Shown piece after piece: positions 48,205-60,243 of a stretch of DNA of 64,000 nucleotides (within the stretch, counting starts at the first letter, position 1; the number at the start of each line of letters is the position of its first letter). The notes under the pieces were generated by a model that worked only from the letters and a program-made list of their open reading frames with translations, was not told the DNA's origin and did not search any database. Source of the stretch: Rachycentron canadum (Eukaryota; Chordata; Actinopteri; Carangiformes; Rachycentridae). The translations under genes were made by a program, and so were the position numbers. The stretch lies in the NCBI GenBank assembly GCA_038496675.1, contig CM076651.1:2408401-2472400 (forward strand), in the 5' to 3' direction.

Positions 48205-49115
48205 TTCAAATTAAAACACGAGGCTCTGTCACGTGCCACAGAGACAAATTGCAGGAAGTCAGAAGTGCTGCTCAGCTGATCTGATCATTTAAAATCTCCT
48301 GACAATGAGTTTCCCTCCGCCAATGCTCCACCCAATCGTTTAATATCACTTACAGCTGTTTATTTATGACCAGTATCCCCGTCTGTGTTCTTAGCTTAAT
48401 TACTTCAGGGTTATGTGTGATCACTGATGGAGGGGCTGGAGGTGGAGGAGAGGAGAGGGAGTGAGAGAAAATGACAGTGAGAAAACAATGTGGAAGAATG
48501 GGAACGAAAGTGAGAGATGAAATCTAGACGAGTGATGAGGCAACGAGAAAGAGACGTAAAAAGGACAAGGGGTGAAAATTAGAACAATTAGATTTTGACG
48601 AAAAAGGGAGAAGAAAACTGAAGATGTATTATGGTGTTACTTAAGTGCAGTGTAATCACAGGGTGAGTGGATGGTGATTATTACAATAACAGAATCATAA
48701 TCAACTCTTTAAAATACTGGTGGGCGTGAAACTCCACAGCTGATGGAATAACATGATGCTAAATTAAATATAATTACGACATTTGATTATATTTTCTTCT
48801 GGTGATTATACTGTGCCAAATGTTTATCTCCATAAAACACTTCAAGTGCAATGTTAAGAGCTTTAATCTCCTATTTGAAATGAATGGGGCTCTTCAGTCT
48901 GTCCACTGCTGCGACTTTACACCATTCATAAACATGTAAAAAAAGGAAAGAAATCATGTAGACGTCACGTCTTTACATGCTGTGGTGTAGTGTCACTAAA
49001 CAGTGTCAGAAAGCATCGGTAGCTGTTTGATATATTTATTTAGTTTGGCCACAATCATTTGTCCTCCAACCATACATCCTCCGATTAGACCCACAGGACT
49101 GTCTCCTGAAATAAC
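48205..49115. other. stretch without a recognised gene
   Basis: A purine-rich patch (48435-48620) and AT-rich sequence. No coding signal seen. Confidence 0.5.
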
Positions 49116-49119
49116 GCCA

Positions 49120-49600
49120 CTTCGGCGGCAGGCATACCGGACCTTTGTTGCCATGGTTACAGCGATAAACGTATAAATAAATGTGGACTGGATTGAGAGC
49201 AGCGTACCTATTTTGAATGGATGTGTCTGATGGTTCCTGTTTACCTGTTGCAGCGGGTGACGGGGGCTTTAATTAGCGATGCACAAAAGGCTAAGGAGTG
49301 ATGGTTTAGCTTTTAAGTTTAGGAAAAGATTGTGGATCACATTTTAAAATAAGGACTTCCTCATCACTAGATGACCTTTGTTGTTATGGTAACAACATGG
49401 TGAACTTTGTCAATCGGTCTTGGACAATGGAAAAAAACAAACTGCTACTTTCTCGTGTGTCTTGTTGACCCGCTCATCCACCCCAACCTCCTCCTGATGT
49501 GGACTTTATTATTAAATATTAAAAATAATTAATACAGACACCAGATGTTGCCTAGCAACAAAGCCCAAAGACAGATGACCTATGGGCTCGTTGTTTTACA
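49120..49600 (+). mobile_element. family B repeat
   Basis: Blocks shared with other copies: CCTTTGTTGCCATGGTTACA, ATTGAGAGCAGCGTACCTAT, TTCCTCATCACTAGATGACC, TTTGTTGTTATGGTAACAAC, TGATGTGGACTTTATTATTA and AGATGTTGCCTAGCAACAAA followed by CTATGGG. Several blocks are small palindromes (TTGTTRCCATGGYAACAA type). No coding sequence. Confidence 0.7.
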
Positions 49601-50507
49601 GGGGGGACATTCTCAGTTGTATCCACGACAAAGTTGGGTTATGATCCTCTGTGGACATTACACACACTCGTTCAGCCATTTCTGAAACACTTTGTAAGAG
49701 TCCAGGAGCCCAGACTACAAAGACACGATCACCTCAGTGTCTACATCTGAGTAAATGGGGGCATCTTTCCCACAGCTGTTATCTTTTGATTCCTTTCATA
49801 TCTTTGACTGTATTCGTTTGCTGTTATGTCTTTAGCGCGGACGACTTGATGGCCAAAATAACCTGGAGAAGATCTGAACAAGAAAGTCCTGTAAAGATAC
49901 TTCCTGATCTGGAAGTATCTTGGTACTAATCCTGTGTAATGATGACACAATTAGTTGATTAGGCAGAAAATAATAAATAATATTTATGATACGTGATAAA
50001 TTGTTTGACGTTGATAAAGCAAAAGTTCCTGCTTTGAGGAGGTGCTTCTCTTCTCTGTCTTATTTTTACTGTTAATTGAACATCTTTGTCTTTTAAGCCG
50101 CTGGTCAGATACGATTTTCACAGACTAAACCTTTAATCTGCCCATCTAACAATAGTTGACAGAGTAATGTGTAGATTAGAATTGGTTGCAAAACTAATTC
50201 CGTGCTGAACTTTAGCCAAACATCAGTGCTCACGATGAAATGGATGACCACTAATTTCATTCACGTTCACCCCTTTTTCATCTTCGTCCCTGACCTTTAA
50301 AGAGTCTGAGCTCACTACTGACAGCGGCCGTTCACAGAATAAACCTGTCTCCCAGAAATGGCATTCATACACAGCTAATCTTCAACAGCAAGTATGTTTA
50401 GAGGGACACATAAGTAAGTAGAGCCTCATTTAAACAGCATTTATTTCAAACCGCTGATCCAACCAATAGAAGTGTCTCCAGAAACATCTCTCTAATGCAG
50501 CTGGCGT

Positions 50508-50835
50508 ACGAGACATTGGTTGTCATGGTTAATAAAATAAAAAATAAAAAGTGATCTTCCTTTGTTGCCGTGGCTATCTTAATAATGGCCATGGCTTGGT
50601 TGGGTTCAAGAAAAGACTGCAGATCAAATTTTAAAAAAAGCACTTCCTCATCATTAGACGACCTTTGTTATGATCGTGACAACATGGTTAACTTTATTAA
50701 TTGCTCATATAGAATAAAAAAATGCTTGTCTCCCTATAAACTACGTCATCGTCCTTTTCCCTTTGCTCCTGTAATAATTGATGTGGCCATGAGATGTTGC
50801 CTAGCAGCAAAACCTAACTATGGGTCATAGCAACT
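50508..50835 (+). mobile_element. family B repeat
   Basis: It has TTGGTTGTCATGGTTAATAA, CTTTGTTGCCGTGGCTATCT, GGCCATGGCTTGGTTGGGTT, CTTCCTCATCATTAGACGAC, GTGACAACATGGTTAACTTT and GAGATGTTGCCTAGCAGCAA then AACCTAACTATGGGTCATAG. Confidence 0.75.
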
Positions 50836-50899
50836 AGGAAAAGATGGCGAGTTCGTCAACGTTAGACTAGAGGTGAGTGTCTCCTGAGGTAGCCCCCCA

Positions 50900-51040
50900 C
50901 ATGTTGTCATGGTTAATAAAATGAAAAATCAAATGTGGACTACAACGAAATTGATGTATCTACCTTTGTTGCCATGGCTGCTATAACAACAGCCATGGTT
51001 TGGTTAGGTTTAGGAAAAGATGGCGAGTTCTTCCTCGACT
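50900..51040 (+). mobile_element. family B repeat, 5' part
   Basis: It repeats the start of the neighbouring copy: ATGTTGTCATGGTTAATAAA, CCTTTGTTGCCATGGCTGCT, AACAGCCATGGTTTGGTTAG and GGAAAAGATGGCGAGTTC. It is truncated after that, in tandem with the 50508 copy. Confidence 0.7.
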
Positions 51041-51044
51041 TTTG

Positions 51045-53580
51045 TTGTTACAGTTACAGCATCGGGGTATGGATTTAACAGGAAGCCAGTGGAGGGCCGC
51101 ACGAACAGGGCTAATGTGGGACAGACAGCTCTGTTTGGTTGTTTGCCTGAAGATGCATTTGAATTCAGACTGGATTTGATTATTTTATGGAAAGTTGCAA
51201 CTATAATAATACTGAATGAATGTTTGTTTCCCCCCAAAATATCTGCTCCTGCTGTACAATATCAAACTGCCTTATGATTCTGTCAGAGCTTAGGTTACAG
51301 TTAGGGAAAGAACCTTAGTCTGGTTTCATACAGAAAAAAGTGTGTTTATTTACATTTAACATAACAGCAGATGGGAGTCTGAATCTAAGATCTGGTCTCT
51401 GGTGTGACACTGGTGGCACTTTGGAAAACCCGCCATACGGCTCATTCACCTCCTGGCTACTCCACTGCTGTTAAAGTAGTGCTTCATTCATTCATAAAAA
51501 AACAAAAACAAAACTTTGCCTTCAGCATAAAGGCATGAAATTAGGAGGCAGGATTACAGAGAAGGACAAAGACAGTTTCCTGTTCAGCCAGTGCTTTCTG
51601 CTGTAATGCATACTGGGGTCACCGGTGTCCACAACAATACAGATGGCTGTGTACCTCTGGTGCTGAAGCAGCTTGGACCACCAGACTCGAGCAATAAGCC
51701 AGCGTTGCTTCATTCCGCCAAAGCAATAAGCTAAACACATCTCCCCTCGGAGCCTCGTGCCTTAAAACCAATAAACCGAGAGCAAAGCATAATGAAATGG
51801 GCGATTCAGGGAGAACATAAGCCAGAGTCCACAATCAATAAAGAGGAGAGAAGCTTTTCCTCCTGACTAAAGTATTTGCAGTCAGGGACTCTAAACTTTG
51901 GAAGAGCCAGCCCAGGGAAAAACAATTGGCAAGACATGCACCTCTTTTATAACACCACACCTTGTTTTATTTGCATTTAAAGCGATAATGTCAGTCCCAT
52001 GTGTTATTTCTATTTTATCGTCATCTTTGCGCCAACTGGGGGCCATCGCCGGCCCTTCTGGTGACAAATTGTCAATTAAACACTGTGGTTACTTCTGCTG
52101 GTTGAGTCATTTCAAGTTTATTTTGAAAGCACTTCACTTGAGTGTGTCAAAGGATTTGGAGTTGGATGCTAAACCATCGTAAAAGCTGAAACAAAATAAT
52201 ACAGTAAAATCTCACACACAAGACATAAAAGACCTAACAAATATATAGCTTCATCTTTAGGAGGCGCTGTTATTTCCCAGAATACATGGGCACCGTAGTT
52301 TTTGGGAAACGTTGTTGAAACGATAGGAAATTGTTTCAGAAGGGACTATTTTAGGCAGCGGATTAATCCATATTTGGTGCTCCTGTGAGCGTATCTGTGA
52401 ATGTGGGACTGATCTGACTTAAAATCTCTGTGACAGAAGATGCCACCCAGTGCGACACTGTGGGTCATCAAGTTACGGTGTCCACTCACGACCAAGTTTA
52501 AAACATCGTGCTGAGCTTTTTTTTATTTTTCTTGATATTTTGATATATTTTTTTTTATCACTGCATTTATCTTGCAGCTTTAATTAGTTACCTTAATTCT
52601 ATATATTTTACACACAAAATGTACAATCAGCTGATAAAATACATTGCTATAAACTACTTAATAAATAATAATAGTAATAATAATGATATGATAGTGTTCC
52701 AATTTACAGTGTAACACATTGACATGTGGCATTCTAGCATAATGAGTAGTATTCATGATTGCACTTACTGTGTTTCACTAATTAATTAGACAGTGTTTTT
52801 ACACTGTGCTACTTTTACGTCTCTATCTCCATACTCGCTCTTCATACTCCCACGGCTGGTTGTCAAACAATCTCCTAGATTCAAATTAGATAAATGAAGT
52901 GGTTAATAAAACAGCTTTTGGCTCAATATTTTCTTTTTTAATCGCCCGTACGAAATGAGACATGTTGAGTGAATTATGGTGCGGAAATATCAGCTTTAAC
53001 ACACAGTAAAACCTGCAAATAAAACATTATGAGGCAGAGAGATAAAGCTTCCAGGTGGAGCGACATTCACATCCACCAGCAGGTAGAATCACTTCGTACA
53101 GATGTCTGAAGGAGAGCGAACACAGCGAACGCAAGACAAACTGAGCTCCACAGACACATACAGACACTGACACGGTGGACAGACCAAGAGGCGTCTGTAG
53201 TTCTCCACGGCAGGTTTGATGTTTTGGTTTTAAGCAGAGGGAAGAACAGAAGCAACAAGAGGTCATCTAGCAGCTGTGATGCACGTCAGCATTATTACAT
53301 TACGCAGCCGTCTTTGAGGTCGGCTGTCACGCTGATCTTCTGTATAGTTTCCTGACTGTCTTGCACAGTCGTGGTGACTAAATCTGTCCACAGATATATA
53401 GACACTTGCCAAATGACTCAACACTGTCGCCGTGGTAGTTCCCGCTACAGTTGGTGTCTACAGCACCACGTTTTTCCACAATGACACACACACGACCACA
53501 GACTCACAAGCAGAGATCAATATCTGCCATGGCTGCTAAAAAAACTGAGCAGTTGCTCTAATGGTCACAACATGATGGTT
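51045..53580. other. stretch without a recognised gene
   Basis: The open frames at 51020-51277, 51619-51834 and 53027-53266 are short and unrecognised. AT-rich simple sequence lies near 52660-52690. Confidence 0.5.
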
Positions 53581-53583
53581 GAT

Positions 53584-54456
53584 AGTTAGCCTCTGTTCAC
53601 CCTGGTTAGCGTCTGGAGTTGGCCTCTGTTCACCCCGGTTAGCGTCTGGAGTTAGCCTCTGATCACCCTGGTTAGCGTCTGGAGTTAGCCTCTGTTCACC
53701 CCGGTTAGCGTCTGGAGTTAGCCTCTGATCACCCTGGTTAGCGTCTAGAATTAGCCTCTGTTCACCCTGGTTAGCGTCCGGAGTTAGCCTCTGTTCACCC
53801 TGGTTAGCATCAAGAGTTAGCCTCTGCTCACCCTGGTTAGCATCTGGAGTTAGCCTCTGTTCTTCCTGGTTAGCATCTGGAGTTAGCCTCTGTTCACCCT
53901 GGTTAGCGTCTGGAGTTAGCCTCTGTTCACCCTGGTTAGCGTCTGGAATTAGCCTCTGCTCACCCTGGTTAGCGTCTGGAGTTAGCCTCTGTTCACCCTG
54001 GTTAGCGTCCGGAGTTAGCCTCTGTTCACCCTGGTTAGTGTCTGGAGTTAGCCTCTGTTCACCCTGGTTAGCATCTAGAATTAGCCTCTGCTCACCCTGG
54101 TTAGCATCTGGAGTTAGCCTCTGTTCACCCTGGTTAGCATCTATAATTAGCCTCTGCTCACCCTGGTTAGCATCTGGAGTTAGCCTCTGTTCACCCTGGT
54201 TATCATCTGGAGTTAGCCTCTGTTCACCCTGGTTAGCATCTGGAGTTAGCCTCTGTTCACCCGGGTTAGCGTCTAGAATTAGCCTCTGCTCACCCGGGTT
54301 AGCATCTGGAGTTAGCCTCTGTTCACCCGGGTTAGCATCTAGAATTAGCCTCTGCTCACCCTGGTTAGCATCTGGAGTTAGCCTCTGTTCACCTGGGTTA
54401 GCATCTAGAATTAGCCTCTGTTCACCCGGGTTAGCATCTGGAGTTAGCCTCTGTTC
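53584..54456. repeat. 33-bp minisatellite, about 26 copies
   Basis: The unit is GTTAGCCTCTGTTCACCCTG followed by GTTAGCGTCTGGA. Variants are TCTGGAG/TCTAGAA and CCCTGG/CCCGGG, and the second half alternates between them in a two-unit pattern. Because 33 is a multiple of 3, a frame stays open for much of the array (11-residue repeat SGVSLCSPWLA). I see no start context, splice sites or conserved flank to support translation. Confidence 0.95.
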
Positions 54457-54499
54457 TAGCTATTGTAGCAGGAGCCAGATCTGCCACAACAAAACTCAT

Positions 54500-54600
54500 C
54501 ATTATTGTTGTTGCTGTTATTTCTAATAATAACACTAATGATAAGAATAACTATTATTATGTTTGTTGTTGTTGTTATTATTAATATTATTATAGATAAG
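54500..54600. repeat. (ATT/GTT)n simple sequence
   Basis: Interrupted TTATTA and GTTGTTGTT runs. Confidence 0.85.
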
Positions 54601-54679
54601 ACCATTTACTTTGAGTATTAGTATTGTCTTCGTATTACCATTGGTGCTGCTAACAAAAGGTAGTTTTCCTCCCCCCGTC

Positions 54680-54810
54680 TCTTCGTGGGACCTGTTGGGT
54701 TTCTCTCTATAATAAAGCAGGATTCCTGATCTGACTGTAAAGTGCCTTGAGATAATCATTTTGATTTGGTTGAAATATGGAAATACATTTGAATTGAAAC
54801 GGAATATTCT
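54680..54810 (+). mobile_element. retroelement 3' tail fragment
   Basis: GTTGGGTTTCTCTCTATAAT, then TGTAAAGTGCCTTGAGATAA and a diverged ATTTGAATTGAA end, resembles the 3' tail of a common teleost non-LTR or SINE repeat. Confidence 0.55.
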
Positions 54811-54887
54811 AGGGTCCTTTATTCTTCTAGACAATAAAATATGAATCATGACCAAACGAAGTGAAGTCAAAATAGACTCAAACACCA

Positions 54888-54915
54888 TCATGATCATGAT
54901 CATGATCATGATCAT
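54888..54915. repeat. (GATCAT)n hexamer
   Basis: Four to five units of ATGATC, a palindrome-rich hexamer. Confidence 0.9.
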
Positions 54916-54919
54916 TTAG

Positions 54920-56118
54920 TCAGGCTTCATGTTCACGCTCATGATTCTAACACGTCCTCCAAACTAACAGCGTATGGTCAGTCGTCCACTTCAAAATGAC
55001 CCACCTCTGTGGTTAATGGCTGAACCTGGGGAAACATTGTGCTTAAAACAAACCAATATTAACTGCAATATATCCCAGATCTTGAAATGTGCTGTTATGA
55101 GATAATCGATGTTTTTCTCTTCATCGGTGAGCGGCCGTTTAGCTCATCGGTGCGAACAGTGTATTGACCACTTCACACTCGTTAGACTGTGACTGTCCTC
55201 AGTGGTTCCCATGAGATTAAAGTTACGCTCTTCACTTTATATCTTCCTGACTTTGTGCACATTAATGCAGCCTCACACTTTAATGTCACATTTGCCCTGA
55301 ATGCACGTTCAGGGAAGCGGCTCTGTAGAAAGATGACACGTGGGTGCATGTGCTTGTTTTTCATACTCACTTGCTCGCTTGTGTGTATTTCAGTGTGAAT
55401 TTGCATGTGCATTCATGCTGTGCTTGAATATACAGATTACAGGCTTTGCCATCTTGTATCTTAAAATGTGCGTGTGCTGTTTCTGATGCTGCACCGTAAC
55501 CACGGTGAGACAGACAGAAAGGAGACAGACAGAGAGAGAGAGAGAGACAGAAGGAGGTGAGCGGAGAGACAGAGGTGAGCAGATGGAGGAGGAGAAAGAC
55601 GACAGAGTCGGATCGAGCGAGGCAGAGAAAAGGCGTCACGGAGGGAGAGAGACAGGATGACATCACAGCGGATCGGTGAGGTAATGTCTGTGACACAGAA
55701 CCTGAACACATCGAGCGGCTCGGTCACGGCTCCAATCAGAACTGCTCAAAATGCAAACACAACGGTTAGACAGGTCTGTTTTATTTTCCCAAGGTCGCTG
55801 ACATCTCAGTAGTTTAAAACTGAACTCCTCTGCTGTTTGACAAAGGTAGGCGAGAAAAACAAAATATTTTATTCACGACGTCGTTTCTCTGTGAGCCAGG
55901 ATTAACAAGGCTGAACTTATGCTGCTGGATGGCACCACACGACGCAGCGTCTGGTCTGGTTTGATTCCAGCCTGGACCTTTGTGGCATCACATCCCTCCT
56001 CCCTCCCTTTTCTGTCTGCACTTACAATGAGAGCAAAACTAGTTCAAGAATAATAATATAACAACAAAACGCAGACAAAACGCTGTGTTGTGCACAATTC
56101 AAACTGAACAACCAAACA
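54920..56118. other. stretch without a recognised gene
   Basis: Contains a purine-rich GAGACAGA patch (55503-55665). The open frames over it are compositional. Confidence 0.5.
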
Positions 56119-56119
56119 G

Positions 56120-56642
56120 GAGCTTTTTTCCAAACCTTTTGATATGGCCGAGTGCCACCACCCACCGTGACATCACCCTTTGGTTTGTGAGCGGCCATTT
56201 TGAAGCCTCCAGTTTGTAATTTGACCGTTGCCATCTTGGTTTTATGAAAGTAGAAGAAAATATATTGGAGGAGAAGGTGGAGCTGCGGAGGAGTGAGGGG
56301 TGGATCTGACCGGCTCTGTACAGTCTGTCAATCACACAATAGCCACGCCCCCTAATTCATCCCCAGCTTTATGGTCTATTTCCCTCTAAATGGACCATTT
56401 AAAAAATGAACATCATGTTGTATTGAAGACTTGAAACTAGAGACTGAGACCATAAAGTCATTAGGAAAATGTTTACTGAGGTAATAAATCAAGGGAGAAG
56501 TCGGGACATTTTCCCATAGACTTCAATACAATCTGACTTCTTAGAGTCGCCCCCTGATGGTCATTAGAGAGAATGAAGGCTCTTCAGCGTTGGCTTCACT
56601 GTACAGACCCTGAGTAAACGTTCACTTTTATACACAGTCTCT
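56120..56642 (+). mobile_element. family A repeat, long copy
   Basis: It runs from CACCGTGACATCACCCTTTG, TTTTGAAGCCTCCAGTTTGT and GCCATCTTGGTTTTATGAAA through GGTGGAGCTGCGGAGGAGTG, TAGCCACGCCCCCTAATTCA, AACATCATGTTGTATTGAAG and TTTCCCATAGACTTCAATAC to a TTTTATACACAGTCTCTGG end. CATCTTGG...TGACATCAC at its left part is the inverse of AAACCAAGATGGCG in the 62475 copy. Confidence 0.85.
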
Positions 56643-56649
56643 GGCCCTC

Positions 56650-56965
56650 AGGAGTCTCAACATAGACACATGGACCAAGAGCAGCGTACCTGCCTTTATT
56701 ACCATGACTCCTATGATAATGGTCATGTCATGGTCAGGTTCAGACAATAGAACTTCTTCTTTGGGGTCAGGAACAGATTTACATCACACAACCTTTGTTG
56801 TCATGGCTACAACAACATCTATCCATCCACCCGACCTCTTTCCTGTTGGACTTTGTTGCTCTATATACTGCATCCCATCATACTACGACCTCTAGATGTA
56901 GCTTAGCAACAAAAACCTGACTATGGGTCATAAAATCCTGCTGCACAGACGAACTATGGCCTCGT
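56650..56965 (+). mobile_element. family B repeat
   Basis: It has GACCAAGAGCAGCGTACCTG, CTTTATTACCATGACTCC, CTTTGTTGTCATGGCTACAA, TTGGACTTTGTTGCTCTATA and TAGATGTAGCTTAGCAACAA then CCTGACTATGGGTCATAAA. It abuts a family A copy. Confidence 0.7.
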
Positions 56966-56969
56966 TTTT

Positions 56970-57755
56970 TGTGCAGCAGCTGCCATGTATGAAAAAAATA
57001 CATTTAAACAACTTTGGATGGACTCATTAAAACAGAGTGCTCTTCTGCACTGGTGAGAGTGAATACACCTGACTGGCAGTCAAGGTTACAACATGTATTT
57101 AACAAGCAGCCCTCCTACCTCACTTTATGAAATAGAAATAAGCAGCACTTTCTGAAATAAATCAAGCTTCCAGCATGAGCTGCTCTGCGAAACAGCAGTT
57201 TGCGCTCTCGCACAGTGAAACACGACAATCCTGAGTTCAAAAAACAGGTGCATTAAATTTCGCCCATTCTTTCCCGTGACTCTGAGGTAAACCTGTGCTG
57301 TTGCTGTGTCAGGATGGTGGAGCCTCTCGAAACAGCCCTGACTCCCAGTGATGCAGAGGCAGCGATCGCAACACAGCATTGGCCCAAAAGACAATGATGT
57401 CATTTGAACTCAGGTGACACTGGCGCAGCTGAAAATGACAGTGTCGGTCCATCGATAGGAGAACTGCTCTGTTACAAGTAAATATAGACTCTAAAGCAGA
57501 GGGGCTTATGGGTAGAAGAAGACAGATGTTGTCATATTATGGTTAAGGACAGAGTATCATCCTGGTGATGCTGTGCTCTGTCTATCTCCTTTACCTCTGT
57601 GTTCAGCTGGAGACAGATGTTCCTCTGCTGCCATCTACTGGTTTTATATAGTTACTACACCACAACAAAAACCAATTAGAGGAGAAAAAGGCACTGATAA
57701 AATCTATAGAAATCATAACTTTGGTGTTAAATACACACATTTGTTGTTATGATAT
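56970..57755. other. stretch without a recognised gene
   Basis: The minus-strand frame at 57125-57403 (92 codons) is unrecognised. Nothing else seen. Confidence 0.45.
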
Positions 57756-57761
57756 TGTTAG

Positions 57762-57886
57762 ACAGACATGAAGACACTCTGCTTCAACTGTCCTTTATGA
57801 GCTCCACTGTGCGTTTGGCCGGCGTCATGGTCATTATCGCACTGATGTTGATCCACAAAGAAAAACTGTTTAAGAGCCATAAGTGA
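57762..57886 (+). CDS. speculative terminal exon or small membrane ORF
   Basis: After TTGTTAG (a possible acceptor at 57760-57761) a frame runs open to TGA at 57884-57886. It contains an ATG at 57797 that would give 29 residues: MSSTVRLAGVMVIIALMLIH then KEKLFKSHK. This is one hydrophobic membrane-like segment with a basic tail. The stop is followed within 430 bases by three AATAAA signals, the layout expected for the last exon of a plus-strand gene. Alternatively, GTGAGT at 57883 could be a donor, making this an internal or first exon. I do not recognise the protein. The acceptor pyrimidine tract is weak, and the frame is short enough to occur by chance. Confidence 0.25.
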
Positions 57887-58105
57887 GTGCAGGTTTGTTG
57901 TCACAAGCACCAGAGTGAATTATTACATAAATATCAAGTCCAGCATCCACTGCGGTTGTTGTAGTCTGGGATTGATCCAGCAACTTGTGTTTTAGTTTGT
58001 TGTGTTTGTTTAGAGTCTCCAGCTGCATTCGATTCATTGGTCATAAACACCCGGAGCCTTGAGAAATGTCCTGCTATGAAATATGTAACATACAGTGTTG
58101 TGATT

Positions 58106-58300
58106 AATAAAAGAACAAAGGTTGTGTTTGTGTATCTTATGCTGATTAATGTAAATAAAGGATGTTTTTAGTTAAGTTCATTTGTCCTCTGTGTGTAGTG
58201 TCTCCTTTCAACTCCGTCATCGCCTTATTCTCGTCCGTCTGACCATAAAATGTTTTTGTTCTATTTGTAAAGAACATTGTGTGAACTTGACACAAATAAA
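58106..58300 (+). terminator. cluster of poly(A) signals
   Basis: AATAAA occurs at 58106-58111, 58154-58159 and 58295-58300. The second is followed, 20-45 bases on, by a GT-rich stretch (CCTCTGTGTGTAGTGTCTCC), as at real vertebrate cleavage sites. It supports, weakly, a plus-strand transcript ending here. Confidence 0.35.
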
Positions 58301-58319
58301 GTTTAATTTGAATCAGTTT

Positions 58320-59055
58320 CGAGCATTAAGTGACTTTACAGAAGGACAGTGTTAAAGAGAGAGAGAAGGAAGCCGTCTTTGTGACAACCAAGCAAACGAT
58401 CCAATGATGGGGACCGTTGTGAGACTTCGTTCTTGGCCTGGGAGACAGCAGAGAAAACAGCTTTGTTACGTCCCCACAGGTACCAACTCGTGCATGAGCT
58501 GCAAAACAAACCTCGGCGCTGAGTTTAAAGAAAGGTTGTGTGAGGATTTTCGCTGTCGCAGAAGAACAAAACCTCTTCAGGTCCAAATTCAGTGGCTGGT
58601 TCAGATGAGTTTTATTTACTGCACAGTGGAAACAGATGAGCACAGCATGGCGGTACGATTTTGTCTGCGGGGTCATTCAGAGCAAGGTTTTATACTATTA
58701 CAGTGAGCCGAGCTGAAAACAATGGGCAGAGGGCAGGGCAAACGAAGAGGTCTGATGAATCAATCAACAAAGATGAATAGGAAAACCTGGGCAGACTAAT
58801 TAACAACAATGTGATATCTCAGTTTGTTGGCCGGTGTTGGCTCAGATGGATTTATTAATCCATGTAAAATAGTTTAGAGCTAGAAAGCAGACACTTCTTC
58901 GCCATTTCCCTTCAATTCATGGTCACAAAGGATCAGAACAACAGAAACTATCTGCAGCACATGCATGAAATGACTTTGTGATGTCCACAGCCGTCTGTGT
59001 ACACATCCTCAAAACAGTATAATTCAGACCTTACGCCGGAGACGCACTGGATCCA
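58320..59055. other. stretch without a recognised gene
   Basis: The open frames at 58326-58676 (minus) and 58404-58706 (plus) overlap each other and match nothing I know. Confidence 0.45.
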
Positions 59056-59059
59056 TGGC

Positions 59060-59790
59060 GCCTGCTGTTGCTGATCTGCTGACTCTGTGTGTCTGTGCCT
59101 TGAAAAAGTCAATGACTGGATGCAAGAAAACTTGTTTCAATTAAATAAAAACAAGACTGAGATTGTTCTGTTTGGGAACAAAGAAGGAAGATTGAACCAT
59201 AACGTCTACCTGGAGCCTAGAGCGTCGAAACCTTGGTGTAATCATGGATGTGAATCTTAGGCATCTCACAAACAAAGCCAGGGTCAAAGACCTTGTATCT
59301 AACCAAAACTTAGAGAAACTTATTCATGTATTCACATCCTCCAGAGAATTATTGCAGTGCTCTCTGTACTGTACCGACCAAGTAAAACCATTTAAGAAAA
59401 AAAGAGCACATCCCTCCACTTCTCAGGGCTTCGCACTGGGATCCGGACACAAAGTCACTGAACGAGCTGGGCTGAAAATATATTTATGAGATGTTCGATG
59501 CATATGAGCCTAATAGGTCTCTAAGATCTGCAGGAGCTGGTCAGTTAGTGGGGCCTGGAGTGAAATGTCTTTCAGCCACACAGCTGGAACCAGCTGCCAG
59601 TGGATCAAATCAGCCCACACTGCTACTGGAAGGACAAGAAGCTGAGAGCTGCTCTGGTCTCCACTGCCTCCATTCGGCCTTTTAATCTTTCTCTTCAAGT
59701 TCTATTTCATGTTTTTATGCTTTTTATTATTTCTGTTAAGCACATTCTTTGTGGTAATGTTCTATACAAATAAACTATATATGAAAATAT
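59060..59790 (+). pseudogene. non-LTR retrotransposon relic (reverse transcriptase C-terminus)
   Basis: The sequence holds the end of a LINE reverse transcriptase, broken by indels. AATAAAAACAAGACTGAGAT then TGTTCTGTTTGGGAACAAAG gives the NKTEIVLFGNKEGR motif. CTTGGTGTAATCATGGATG gives LGVIMD. TTCATGTATTCACATCCTCC and a Lys-Tyr-Ile-like AAAATATATTTATGAGATGT follow, then GATGCATATGAGCCTAATAG. The tail TTCTATACAAATAAACTATA is the typical 3' end. The endonuclease and the catalytic FADD-type centre are absent, so this is a 5'-truncated copy of an L2/Rex1-type element; which one was not determined. Confidence 0.8.
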
Positions 59791-59794
59791 GCTA

Positions 59795-60205
59795 AATATA
59801 GACGAGGCGCTGAATCTCTGTAAAAGCCTGAGTAAAAGATTGTTTTCATAAATAACAGAAAAATCGATTTCTCTGGATGGTCCATTGGGTTCAAACCTTT
59901 ATTTTTATTTTAAACATTCAGTTTGTCACATGTGAGATCAGGACCCTTAGCATCATGTAGCAGGAATATCTAGATGTTGAAATAGTGCCTTCATTTCTTT
60001 GTAACTTCATCAAGGTCACTCAAGGTCACACACGTGTTGCATGTGATAATACCTCTTTTCTTTTTTTCTTTTTTTTCAATTTCCGGCCAAATTGTTTGAA
60101 GCAAAAAAAAAGCATGAGCATCCTGACTTTACAGCTGCTCTACAGCGACAGCATCTACTGCTACAAACACACACACACAGACACACACAGACACACACGT
60201 CCCAC
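59795..60205. other. stretch without a recognised gene
   Basis: T-rich runs (60056-60078) and a short ACAC patch (60166-60198). No coding signal. Confidence 0.5.
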
Positions 60206-60243
60206 AGGGAACTTCTAACACTGTGCGCCCGTGTGACCCGCAG

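Noticed and set aside
54038..54526. 162-codon frame with an 11-residue repeat
   Set aside because: It is explained by a 33-bp minisatellite. There is no start context, splice signal or conserved flank.
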